A stretch of 64,000 nucleotides of DNA from Alphaproteobacteria bacterium (GCA_947467345.1 CANIHD010000009.1:48816-112815), one strand, 5' to 3'; positions 17,392-25,636 are shown, counted from the first letter of the stretch. Numbers and translations are program-made. Notes: generated by a model not told the origin, from the sequence alone.

Positions 17392-17919
17392 ATGGGGCTG
17401 AAACCTATTCTTGCGGCCGGGCTGGCAGCCGGCATGGCCATGTTCCTGTTTCAGGCGGCAATCCATGCGACGCCCTATGCGCACCCGGGACTCGAATCCA
17501 TGGCCCGCGAGGGACTGATCATAGACACGCTGGATTCCGGCGTGGGCGGACAAAGCGGCTATTTCTATTTTCCCGGCGATAGGGCCGCGCCGCCCACCAG
17601 AAGATCCGGGCTGCTTCTCTTCCATGAGGACAATAAATTTTTGGAAACGCCGGCGGACTTCGCCTTGGAGTTGGCCAAAGATTTGTTGCAAGGCCTTGTG
17701 TTTGCCTATCTGCTCTCTCTGGTTGCAGGAAACCGTTCGCGACGCTTCGCAGCCGTAGTCGCAACCGGCGCTTTGGTTTCGATCAGCGTTCTTGGTTCCA
17801 ACTGGATTTGGTATGCGTTTCCGGGAACCTACATCCTGGGACAAATGGCAATTGTAATGTTGGGATATGTCGTAGGTGGTAGTATCGCGGCAGCAACATT
17901 GCCGCGAAAGGTTTCCTAG
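17392..17919 (+). CDS. Hypothetical membrane protein
   Basis: The 175-aa protein has an N-terminal hydrophobic helix (about 5-25), a long polar, probably periplasmic stretch (30-85), and three C-terminal helices (about 88-170). I do not recognise a family. It ends with TAG, and the lipoprotein gene starts in the same frame after one more codon, so the pair could be co-translated. Upstream there is a 102-nt gap after the alcohol dehydrogenase gene. Nothing in its sequence points to a function. Confidence 0.65.
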   Translation: MGLKPILAAGLAAGMAMFLFQAAIHATPYAHPGLESMAREGLIIDTLDSGVGGQSGYFYFPGDRAAPPTRRSGLLLFHEDNKFLETPADFALELAKDLLQGLVFAYLLSLVAGNRSRRFAAVVATGALVSISVLGSNWIWYAFPGTYILGQMAIVMLGYVVGGSIAAATLPRKVS

Positions 17920-17922
17920 CGC

Positions 17923-18870
17923 GTGAGACATTCTCTATTTACTTTGGCTTCGCTTTTGCTGGCGTTGGCACTATCTGCTTGTGCCGCGATGCCGCCGCAA
18001 CCTGATATCGCGCCCGCTATTGCCGATCTGAAAACCAAGACGACAGCGCTGATCGATGCTGCGCCGTCAGAACCGCTGCAATCGCGAATCTCCGCGCCGC
18101 CGATTCTCTGGCGCGTACCGGGCGCGTTGGCGAGTTTCAAGGACTGCGCCGCATGCCCGCAAATGACGGTCGTTCCGGCAGGAGAATTCACCATGGGCTC
18201 GCCTGCGGGCGAGCGCTATCGCGGGTCGGAAACACAACACCGCGTCCGCATCGCCTATCCACTCGCAGTGTCCACCTTTGAGATCACCTTCGCGGAGTGG
18301 GATGAATGTGTCGCTGGCGGCGGCTGCGAGGGTTACAGACCGCCGGATGAAGGCTGGGGCCGCGGCCGTCGGCCCGTAGTCAATGTCAGTTGGGATGACG
18401 CCAAGGCCTATATCGCGTGGCTCAATGCGAAAACAGGCAAGCATTATCGCCTGCTATCGGAAGCCGAATGGGAATATGCGGCGCGCGCCGGCACCACAAC
18501 GTCCTTCTTCTTCGGCGCCACACTCGAGCCTACCCAGGCAAATATTGACGGTTCGGGTGAAGCGGATTCCCCGCCGAGCGAGCGCAACAGGCAAAAGACC
18601 TTGCCGGTGGGAAGCTTCGCACCCAATGCCTTTGGCCTCTACGACATGCATGGCAATGTTTGGGAATATACCGAGGATTGCTGGAACGATGAGTATGGCG
18701 GCGCGCCCACCGATGGTTCGGCGTGGCTGACCGGTAGCTGCACTGGCAAGGTGATCAAAGGGGGTTCATGGCTGGAATATTCCGGCGAGGCGCGCTCGGC
18801 GCATCGCGTCGGCGGTGAGGCCAACGAACCTTACAACACCGACGGAATCCGCCTCGCTCGCGACCTGTGA
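17923..18870 (+). CDS. SUMF1/formylglycine-generating-enzyme-domain lipoprotein
   Basis: The 315-aa protein has a lipoprotein signal (lipobox LSAC, Cys at about 20) and an FGE-sulfatase/SUMF1 domain (about 85-312): VPAGEFTMGSPAGE, PVVNVSWDDAKAYIAWL, RLLSEAEWEYAARAGT, FGLYDMHGNVWEYTEDCW and KGGSWLEYSGEARSAHRVG. The domain is shared by sulfatase activators, EgtB-like enzymes and many non-catalytic proteins; the catalytic Cys pair of true FGE is not evident. As an exported lipoprotein it probably acts in the periplasm or outer membrane. It starts at GTG, 3 nt after the preceding stop codon. No sulfatase gene is near. Confidence 0.82.
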   Translation: MRHSLFTLASLLLALALSACAAMPPQPDIAPAIADLKTKTTALIDAAPSEPLQSRISAPPILWRVPGALASFKDCAACPQMTVVPAGEFTMGSPAGERYRGSETQHRVRIAYPLAVSTFEITFAEWDECVAGGGCEGYRPPDEGWGRGRRPVVNVSWDDAKAYIAWLNAKTGKHYRLLSEAEWEYAARAGTTTSFFFGATLEPTQANIDGSGEADSPPSERNRQKTLPVGSFAPNAFGLYDMHGNVWEYTEDCWNDEYGGAPTDGSAWLTGSCTGKVIKGGSWLEYSGEARSAHRVGGEANEPYNTDGIRLARDL

Positions 18871-18912
18871 AACGCGTAGGCTGCTCCTCGCCGCTGAAAG
18901 AAGGGTATTGCC

Positions 18913-19392
18913 ATGCAACGCGTCACCGTCTCGCTGGATGAAGCGCTGGCCGACGAGTTCGACGGGCTGGTGGCCGTACGCGGCTATCAAAACCGCTCCG
19001 AAGCCGTGCGCGATCTCATGCGCCAGGCAGTCGAAGCGCGGCGCATTGAAGAGGATTCGTCCAAACTCTGCGTCGGCAATCTCTCTTACATCTACAATCA
19101 TCATGAGCGCGATTTAGCGGAGCGTCTGACTGAGGCGCAGCATGCGCATCACGATCTCGTCGTGTCGTCCATGCATATCCATCTCGATCACGACAATTGC
19201 CTGGAAAGCGTAATGCTGAAGGGCCCCACGCCGGATGTGCGCGCGTTCGCTGACCAAGTGCGCGCGGAGCGCGGCGTGCGCTTCGGAAATCTCAATCTCG
19301 TCAGCGTCGATCCCGGCCATCGCCATAAGGATCACGCGCCTCACAGCGATCACGGCCACAGCCACAGTCATCTTTCGCCCAAGCGCGGCTGA
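18913..19392 (+). CDS. nikR: Nickel-responsive regulator NikR
   Basis: The 159-aa protein has an N-terminal ribbon-helix-helix (MQRVTVSLDEALADEFDGL, then NRSEAVRDLMRQAV) and a C-terminal ACT-like nickel domain. High-affinity Ni ligands are visible as the His in EAQHAHHDL, the pair MHIHLDHDNCLE and its Cys. The tail after residue 135 is very His-rich (HRHKDHAPHSDHGHSHSH) and longer than in E. coli NikR, possibly a nickel store. NikR with Ni binds DNA and usually represses uptake genes. An operator match sits directly downstream in front of the TBDR gene, making that receptor its likely target. Confidence 0.93.
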   Translation: MQRVTVSLDEALADEFDGLVAVRGYQNRSEAVRDLMRQAVEARRIEEDSSKLCVGNLSYIYNHHERDLAERLTEAQHAHHDLVVSSMHIHLDHDNCLESVMLKGPTPDVRAFADQVRAERGVRFGNLNLVSVDPGHRHKDHAPHSDHGHSHSHLSPKRG

Positions 19393-19432
19393 ATAGACCG
19401 CGCGCAAGCCGCGTGTTGACATTCAGTTGCGA

Positions 19433-19460
19433 GTATGATGATTCCAAGAAATCGTCTTAC
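19433..19460. promoter_or_regulatory. NikR operator upstream of the TBDR gene
   Basis: GTATGA (19433-19438), 16 nt, TCTTAC (19455-19460) differs at one base from the known NikR site GTATGA-N16-TCATAC. A TTGACA -35-like box lies at 19416-19421, so bound NikR would cover the -10 region. It ends 16 nt before the TBDR start. Confidence 0.75.
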
Positions 19461-19476
19461 AAACTGTTGAGGGGCC

Positions 19477-21508
19477 ATGTTTTTGAGTCACTTGCGGGCG
19501 CGAGCCCGCACGCGCGCGGTTGCGCGCCTGCTGCTGAGTGCAGCTTTCCTGCCGGTTCTTTCCGCCGCCGCTGAGGCTGCTGAGGAAGCGCCGGCGGAGG
19601 AGGTTTACGTCTGGGGTCTTCGGCTGGCAGGTATCGGCGAGGTTCAGGCGGCGAGCGAAGGCATCGTCGATTTCGCGGCCTATGCCGCCCGGCCATTGCT
19701 CCGTACGGGCGAGCTTCTCGAAGTCGTGCCAGGTCTGGCCGCCACTCAGCACTCAGGCACGGGCAAGGCCAATCAATACTTCTTGCGCGGATTCAATATC
19801 GATCACGGCACGGATTTTTCGACGTCGCTCGACGGCGTGCCGCTCAATCTGCCCAGCCATGGCCACGGGCAGGGTCGATCTGAATGCCATCGTTCCGGAA
19901 ACGATCCAAACCATTCATTTTCGCAAAGGGACCTATTTTGCCGATGTCGGCGATTTCTCTGCCGCCGGTTCCGCGGCCATGGATTTGTTCGACCGTCTGC
20001 CGGACTCATTTCTGCAAGGTACAGGTGGTAAGCACGATTATTATCGGCTGCTTGGCGGCGTGAATTTGGGTGAGAGCGGTTATGTCGTTGGCGACTACAC
20101 CAGCTCCGATGGTCCGTGGACGCGCGAAGAAAATCTGGAAAAGATAAATGTCATTGGACGGGTCGTCGTGAACAATTGGTCGTTCACCGGCGTGGCGTAT
20201 TCCCCGACATGGGATTCCACCGATCAAATTCCGCAACGCGCTATTGATGCCGGAATCATCGGTCGTCTTGGTGCCATCGATACAACCGACGGCGGCGAAT
20301 CCTCGCGCTATATTTTCTCACTGCGCAATCGCGACCTGGAGGGGTGGAATGTTTCCGCTTACGCGCAGAATTACAGCCTGAAGCTGTGGTCGAATTTCAC
20401 CTATTTTCTCGACGATCCCGTCAACGGCGATCAATTCCTGCAGCGCGACGAACGCTGGATCTATGGCGGTTCAGTCACGCGAGAGTTTATGACGAGTGAC
20501 GGCTGGACATTCACCGGCGGCGGGCAGTTCCGCTACGACGATATCGGACGGGTAGGGCTCTACCACACGAAGGCGCGCCAGGTGCTTTCCACTACGCGCG
20601 AAGATTCCGTCGGCGAATGGCAGGGCGCGTTATGGGCGCAAGCTGAACACGCCTTAGGCCCTGTTCGCGCAACCTTAGGCAGACGTTTTGATGCAATTGG
20701 GGCGGATGTAGACGCGGATAATTCCCTCAATTCCGGTTCAGCCAGCGATAATTTGTTCAGCCCGAAACTGGCGCTGGCGTGGCGCGCATCCGAAACGATG
20801 GAATTCTATGGCGATATCGGACGCGGCTTTCATTCCAACGATGCGCGCGGCTCCACGATTAACGTCGATCCGCTGTCGGGCGACCTGGCCGACAAGGTTG
20901 ATCTCTACGCGCCCGCGACGGGTGCGGAGATTGGAGCGCGCTGGAGTACCGATGACCTGACGTTGACCGCGACGGCGTGGTGGCTGCGGTTGGATTCCGA
21001 GCTTGTATTTATCGGCGACGCCGGAGGCACCGAGCCATCGGGCGCCACCGAGCGCTCCGGCCTGGAGTTCTTGGCGGACTGGCGGCCGATGCGACGCCTT
21101 TCTTTCGATATGACGGCTGCGTTCGCGCGTGCGCGTATTCTGGACTCGCCCGGCGAAGACCGCATTCCGAATGCGCTGGAATATATCGTCACCGGCGGCG
21201 TGTCGGCGCTGATCACCGACGATCTCACGGCCACAGTAACGTTGCGTCATCTCGGCGAGGCGCCGCTGATCGAAGACAATTCCGTGCGCTCGAAAACAGC
21301 GACCGTCACCAACGCACTGCTGCGCTATCGCTTCGGCCGTTTCACGCTGAGCGGCGAAGTGCTGAACGTGTTCGACACCAAGGCGAATGACATTCAATAT
21401 TTCTATACCTCGCGTCTTCCAGGCGAAGATTCGGGCGGGGTGGATGATCTTCACATCCACCCCGCCGAACCCCGCACATGGCGGCTCAGTCTTCGTGTCG
21501 CGATGTAA
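19477..21508 (+). pseudogene. NikR-linked TonB-dependent receptor, frameshifted in the plug domain
   Basis: The gene would encode about 678 residues: signal peptide (ending near AEAAEE), plug with GTGKANQYFLRGFNIDHGTD, and a full barrel ending in WRLSLRVAM. After SHGHGQG, at 19873-19876, the frame jumps; the rest of the plug (VDLNAIVPETIQTIHF) and the whole barrel continue in the +2 frame relative to the start. Comparison with the related receptor at 27840-29903 (SHGHGQGYLDVNGIIPET) suggests a 5-nt loss, or one extra base. TBDRs of this kind under NikR are predicted nickel receptors (FrpB4 of Helicobacter pylori is a known case). As it stands only a short plug fragment would be made. Confidence 0.88.
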
Positions 21509-21613
21509 GATGATTTCGCAATGGAACTTTTAAGGAGCTTCCAAATGAGGCGGCATGGTCATTGCGAGGGAGTACCGATATAGAAATAGAGTGCATTGGG
21601 TAGAATTCGTCGC

Positions 21614-22907
21614 ATGAAGATTATTGTAGACAATTGTATGTTTTTTAATGGTGGCGACGCGGCAATCAATTTGGCCACTGTTCAAATCCTGCAGGACTTT
21701 TTTTCCGAACGCGGAAATCTCATTTGCGGATGCTGGGTTTCCACATATCTGCAAATATTACCCCGCTTTAAAAATAATGCCGCAAGCCAGCTTCCTGCTG
21801 GATCAGTCTCCCGTCATCCGATTGTCACGCAGATTTCTCGGGAATGGCAGAGGGCATTTCGCGGTCCGGAAATTCTATTTCGCAGCAAATGTCGCCGCTG
21901 CGAAATATTTGTCCAGGCTTAAGCTTCTGCTCCCGTCAGCAACCATGCGTGCAATCGCGCCCTATCTCGATGCTGACTTGGTACTCGCATCGGGTGGCAC
22001 CTATCTGGTCAGCAAATATGATTATACGCATCGCATTTTGGAATTTCGTAAGAACGTCCAACTGGGAAAGCCCATGGCGCTCTTCACGCATTCCCTGGAG
22101 CCTTTCGCGGACGATTTTCAAACCCGGGACATGATTCCACTGTTTAAGCGGATGAAGCTTATTCTTCTGCGACACACATTCAGTGTTGAGACCCTGCAGC
22201 CGCTGGGTAGCGCGGACCGCGCAGTTGCAGTTGCGGATTCGGTGTTCACCTTCTGGCAGGCTGGGCCGCACGATGTCGCAGGCAGGCGCGCGAGGGCGGG
22301 GCGCATACCAGACGCGCCGTTGAAAATTGCCGTTTCGGTTCGTCAGCTAAAATCTTTTGGAAAGCGGCAAAAGACAGAAGGACTTTCCCTTTATCGGGAC
22401 TCCATTCGCAACGCGGTGACCAGACTTGTCCGTGAAAAGGGCGCCGAGGTGACTTTTCTATCAACCTGTCAGGGCATCCCGGAATATTGGAGCGATGATT
22501 CCGCCATCGCGCTCGATTTCGTAAAAGACCTGCCTGAGGACGTGGCGGCAAAAATATTTGTAGATCGTTCTTTTAGTGATCCCCATCAGCTGATGGAAAA
22601 GATACGCGGCTTCGATGGCGTTATCGCGAGCAGGCTGCATATGGCAATTCTAACCCTATGCACGAATACGCCGGTATTGCCCGTGTCTTACGAGCCAAAA
22701 TTTGGGGAGACATTCGCCGAGCTTGGCCTTCCGGATCTCGTCACGCTTGTAGAGGACATCGAGCCGCAATCCTTTGGCGACAAGGCGATGAACTGGGTGG
22801 AGAGGCTTGATGAGTTCTCGGCAATTCTTGCGACACATGCAGCGGTGATGCGGGATTCGGCCCATTCAGCGGGTGAGAAACTTAAGAGCGCGCTGGCGCG
22901 AACTTAA
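21614..22907 (+). pseudogene. Polysaccharide pyruvyl transferase family protein, frameshifted at a T7 run
   Basis: The start MKIIVDNCMFFNGGDAAIN and the rest (FPNAEISFADAGFPHICKYYPAL onward) lie in different frames joined at a run of seven T (21698-21704). With six T the frame gives 430 aa. The family transfers pyruvate to sugars in exopolysaccharides; visible features are GGTYLVSKYDYTHRIL near 125, SVRQLKSF near 230 and the C-terminal GVIASRLHMAILTLCTNTPVLPVSYEPKF typical of CsaB/WcaK-like proteins. Base use is more A/T-rich than in neighbouring genes and no polysaccharide genes are near, so it looks transferred. It is flanked by two copies of the TBDR gene's 3' end. Confidence 0.82.
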
Positions 22908-22953
22908 GAGCGCGCTGATCAGCGCAGAGCCCTGAATTTTTGGGTTTGTGCCC

Positions 22954-23028
22954 GGCTGGGATGGATGATTGCCACATCCATCCCGCTGAGCCTCGCGCAT
23001 GGCGGTATATTTTCGTGCCGCGATGTAA
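22954..23028 (+). pseudogene. Solitary copy of the TBDR gene 3' end
   Basis: About 75 nt match the last 75 nt of the upstream receptor gene (21434-21508), including the coding pattern DDxHIHPAEPRxWR and the final GCGATGTAA, at roughly 80 percent identity with one single-base gap. Both copies form a hairpin (about 10-12 bp around CACATCC). It is a remnant of a second receptor gene or of a duplication that brought in the pyruvyl transferase gene. Confidence 0.75.
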
Positions 23029-23032
23029 CGCT

Positions 23033-23356
23033 TTAACCGGCGCGCACACCCGGCACGCCTTGAAATACCCCAGCCAACATGATGGCCATTGCGGCGAAGC
23101 CGGCAAATGCAAGGATCACCGGTACCAGATCGCCGCTGAGGCGAAACTTCCCGTAACGCAACAGCAGGTAGCCCACGACGAGATTGAACATCGCCCACAC
23201 GACGTTGATTTGCGAATTCGAGACGCCGGCCGGCGGCGGCGGATTGGCGAACGGTGTTGGAAATGCGTTTCCCGTGATGCCTTCGACAAAATGCGGAAAG
23301 AAATTAGCTACGAACACGCCCCCAAAAAAGCACATGAGGTAATGATACCATTTCAT
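23033..23356 (-). CDS. Small hypothetical membrane protein
   Basis: The 107-aa protein has three predicted membrane segments: about 3-20 (YHYLMCFFGGVFVANFF), 50-68 and 78-100. A Pro-rich loop (FANPPPPAGVSNSQ) lies between the first and second. The ATG at 23356 begins the first helix directly; an open frame extends upstream but adds only a polar stretch. No family recognised. The repeat cluster B lies upstream, and the TBDR 3'-end remnant lies just past its stop. Confidence 0.65.
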   Translation of the reverse strand: MKWYHYLMCFFGGVFVANFFPHFVEGITGNAFPTPFANPPPPAGVSNSQINVVWAMFNLVVGYLLLRYGKFRLSGDLVPVILAFAGFAAMAIMLAGVFQGVPGVRAG

Positions 23357-23441
23357 GATGCTGCCCTCCCTTAACGCGCTTATGCGCGTAAGGGCATCCA
23401 ATCACGTTGCGCGTGAGGCCGACAGTGCGAGGTGCCGGTAT

Positions 23442-23634
23442 TCTTCGCTAGCGAAGATGGATCGCCCCCCTCTGCTTCGCAGACTACCTCCCGCAAGCGG
23501 GGGGGGGCTGGCGGTAACGCATCTTTTTTCCCGCCGCGTATTTCCGGCCGGAAATTTCGCGACCCGAACTTACTTCCTTTTTTTCCTCCCCCGTGTTCAC
23601 GGGAGAGGTGTTCGCGAATGCGAACGGAGCGGGG
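23442..23634. repeat. Composite palindromic repeat, copy B (inverted orientation)
   Basis: Module 2 in reverse (23463-23509: TCTGC/GCAGA hairpin, CCTCCCGC/GCGGGGGG hairpin) is followed by module 1 in reverse (23585-23634: CCTCCCCCGT/ACGGGAGAGG, then TTCGC/GCGAA). Two perfect palindromes lie in the same 265-nt gap: TCTTCGCTAGCGAAGA (23442-23457) and TTTCCGGCCGGAAA (23541-23554). It sits just 3' of the ECF sigma gene. Confidence 0.82.
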
Positions 23635-23666
23635 CAACAACGTGTAGGCGGAATGAACGGAGGAAA

Positions 23667-24254
23667 TCAGTCCGGCAGGAGGAGGTCGTTGAGATCCGAA
23701 GGCGATAGCACCGCCGCCAATTTTTTCTTGGCGCGATAAACGCGGGTCTCTACAGCCTTGGTATTGATACCGAGAATCTCGCTGACCTCGCGATGCGACA
23801 GGCCTTCCAGCATGGCGAGGACGAGGGGTTCTTTGAGCTGACGCGGCAAATTGGCTACTGCCGCTTCCAAATTCTTCAACGCCCGGTCCGAAGCGTGCGT
23901 GGCATCGGGCACCGGCGTCGCCGATTCGCACGGGCTGAGGCCGGTCGCGGAAAATATGCGCATGGCGGCATGGCGCACGGCGTTTCGGCGGGCGCTGTCG
24001 CGGCATTTGTTGAGGGCGATACGGCGCAGCCAAGCCTCAAAGGAACGCTCGGCATCATAGCGCTGCAGGGCGGACCAGGCGGACACAAAACTATCTTGCA
24101 ACACGTCGTAGGCATCGTCGCTGTCGGAGACGTAGCGGCGGATGAAGCGATAGAGCCAATTTTTGTGACGATGCATCAGCAACGAAAACGATGTTTCGTT
24201 GCCCGCGCGCGCGGCGACAGCCAATTCCCCGTCGGAGCGCGCTTGTGTGTTCAC
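23667..24254 (-). CDS. ECF sigma factor of a CnrYXH-like module (CnrH position)
   Basis: The 195-aa protein is an ECF sigma factor: region 2 (about 20-95, with YDVLQDSFVSAWSALQRYD and FEAWLRRIALNKCRD) and region 4 (about 130-190, PRQLKEPLVLAMLEGLSHREVSEILGI then KAVETRVYRAKKKL). It starts with GTG overlapping the stop of the sensor gene (GTGA). The order anti-sigma, sensor, sigma on one transcript is that of cnrYXH and nccYXH of Cupriavidus, which switch on nickel/cobalt resistance. Intact, unlike the SigF-like gene at 10 kb. Its targets are probably nearby, for example the divergent membrane operon at 25182. Confidence 0.88.
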   Translation of the reverse strand: MNTQARSDGELAVAARAGNETSFSLLMHRHKNWLYRFIRRYVSDSDDAYDVLQDSFVSAWSALQRYDAERSFEAWLRRIALNKCRDSARRNAVRHAAMRIFSATGLSPCESATPVPDATHASDRALKNLEAAVANLPRQLKEPLVLAMLEGLSHREVSEILGINTKAVETRVYRAKKKLAAVLSPSDLNDLLLPD

Positions 24255-24706
24255 GGCTGGGCGGCCGTCAGAGCTTCGCGAACCTTACGATCGTAGATCC
24301 GCTGCTGGTCGTTGGTAAGAATGTCCCGCACTTCCAAGACGTAGAGGACGGTCGCCTTCTGCAAATCGCCGAGCCCGGTCTGCACCGTTTGCACGGCGAG
24401 CTGCGCCTGTCTTCCATAGGCCATATCTTCCATCAACGCGTCGGCAAGCTGGAGATTGCCCACTGCGATACGATTGCGCAGGCCACGCCGCTCGTGGTCG
24501 AAGCGATCTTGAATGGCTTCGACCTGCGATTTCTGGTCCGCCGTCAGATTCAGATCGCCGGCAACGACCGCGTCGACGGTTTGGCGTAAAGGCTGTGTGT
24601 TCAGAAGACCGCCTTGAGCGCGCTCGGCGCCCATCCAGCCTCCGGCCGCGCCCGCAGCGGTCGCAACCAGGACCGTAACAGCGAGATTTCTCAGAAACGG
24701 GCTCAT
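24251..24706 (-). CDS. Periplasmic metal-sensor-like protein (CnrX/ZraP-like)
   Basis: The 151-aa protein has one N-terminal membrane anchor (about 7-28) and a helical periplasmic part with two LTxxQ motifs (LTADQ near 55, LTNDQ near 130), as in the CnrX, ZraP, Spy and CpxP group. In CnrX, His, Glu and Met residues bind nickel or cobalt and release the sigma factor through CnrY. Here only one His (FDHERR) is present, so nickel ligands of the CnrX type are not complete. The gene overlaps both neighbours by 4 nt. Role as sensor is inferred from gene order. Confidence 0.82.
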   Translation of the reverse strand: MSPFLRNLAVTVLVATAAGAAGGWMGAERAQGGLLNTQPLRQTVDAVVAGDLNLTADQKSQVEAIQDRFDHERRGLRNRIAVGNLQLADALMEDMAYGRQAQLAVQTVQTGLGDLQKATVLYVLEVRDILTNDQQRIYDRKVREALTAAQP

Positions 24707-24996
24707 GCGCCGCCCTCAATGCTCACTGACGGAGCTAAAAGACTGTCGTCGGAAAGCACCACGGTCTCGCTCCTGATCTGCTGCACCCTGCCATGCCCCA
24801 TCGCCTGGGCTATGGCCAAGCCGATTAGTAGCGCGCCGCAGCTGACAGCAAGCTGTACCTGGAGCGCATGACCGCGGAAAAAATCCGGCGCACCCTCATT
24901 GATCCGGATGAACACCGCGTCTTCCATCCCATTCAGGCTGCGATCGGATTTGGCGCGGCGAAGCCGGGCCAGGCCGAAATCCACAGGGTCTTTCAT
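24703..24996 (-). CDS. CnrY-like membrane anti-sigma factor
   Basis: The 97-aa protein has a basic cytoplasmic N-terminus (about 1-45, GLARLRRAKSDRSLNGMEDAV), one membrane helix (about 49-66, LAVSCGALLIGLAIAQA) and a short periplasmic tail. This is the size and shape of CnrY, whose N-terminal part clamps the sigma factor CnrH. The ATG at 24996 follows AAGGA at good distance; an upstream in-frame start is less likely. Sequence similarity alone would not identify it; position in the Y-X-H order does. Confidence 0.75.
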   Translation of the reverse strand: MKDPVDFGLARLRRAKSDRSLNGMEDAVFIRINEGAPDFFRGHALQVQLAVSCGALLIGLAIAQAMGHGRVQQIRSETVVLSDDSLLAPSVSIEGGA

Positions 24997-25029
24997 GGCT
25001 TTATCCTTCTCAGACAGTCCAATCCGCCC

Positions 25030-25060
25030 ATTATACGCGCAAGGCACGGCGTACACTCAA
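25030..25060 (-). promoter_or_regulatory. Probable sigma-70-type promoter of the YXH operon
   Basis: On the minus strand TTGAGT, 19 nt, TATAAT (perfect -10 at 25030-25035) lies about 30 nt upstream of the CnrY-like ATG. The spacer is slightly long. Confidence 0.5.
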
Positions 25061-25141
25061 TATACTGGAAGATATGGGGCCGTTTGTCGCCGGAAGGCGC
25101 CGATAGGTTGAGGGGCGGGGTGGTGAACCGCGTATTGTTGT

Positions 25142-25170
25142 CAACGAGACCGGCCTATAGGCTCTCGTTG
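25142..25170. promoter_or_regulatory. Operator-like inverted repeat before the DUF6152 operon
   Basis: CAACGAGA (25142-25149), 13 nt, TCTCGTTG (25163-25170) is a perfect 8-bp inverted repeat ending 11 nt before the DUF6152 ATG. Its position between the divergent YXH and DUF6152 units suggests a regulator site. Confidence 0.45.
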
Positions 25171-25181
25171 AGAGGCTCACC

Positions 25182-25565
25182 ATGACGCATGGAAAATATG
25201 CTCTGGCTGCCGTGGCACTCCTTACCGCCACGCCTGCACTGGCGCATCATGCGTTATCCATGTTCGACCGCCACACCACGGTTACGGTGACCGGCGTGGT
25301 GAAGGAGTTTGTTTGGGGCAACCCGCATGTGTGGATCGAACTTGTTTCCGATCCGAATGAAGGCATGGTGATGGCGTGGAGTATCGAGGCTGGCTCACCA
25401 ACAGTTCTTGCGCGTGGTGGATGGCGTCCTTCGGCAATCAAACCCGGTGATATTATTTCCGTTGGTATACATCCACGTAAGGATGGAATCTCCGGTGGGT
25501 ATTTAGATGATGGCGAACCGCTGCGCGTGAATGGACGTATACTGATCGGCGGCGTGAAGCATTGA
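25182..25565 (+). CDS. DUF6152 periplasmic protein
   Basis: The 127-aa protein has a signal peptide (1-21, cleaved after ALA) and the DUF6152 pattern: mature start HHALSMFDRHTTVTVTG, then VVKEFVWGNPHVWIELV, a Gly/Ser stretch and GDIISVGIHPRKDG. The mature N-terminal His pair would be exposed after cleavage, like an ATCUN-type copper or nickel site (inference). It is the first gene of a plus-strand operon with two His-rich membrane proteins. A second DUF6152 gene is at 43372. Function of the family is not known to me. Confidence 0.8.
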   Translation: MTHGKYALAAVALLTATPALAHHALSMFDRHTTVTVTGVVKEFVWGNPHVWIELVSDPNEGMVMAWSIEAGSPTVLARGGWRPSAIKPGDIISVGIHPRKDGISGGYLDDGEPLRVNGRILIGGVKH

Positions 25566-25636
25566 CCAATCCGTATCGAATTGTTATCTGGCGTAAATAA
25601 CATACCGGATCTCCAGCGATCCAGGTAGGGGGGCAT

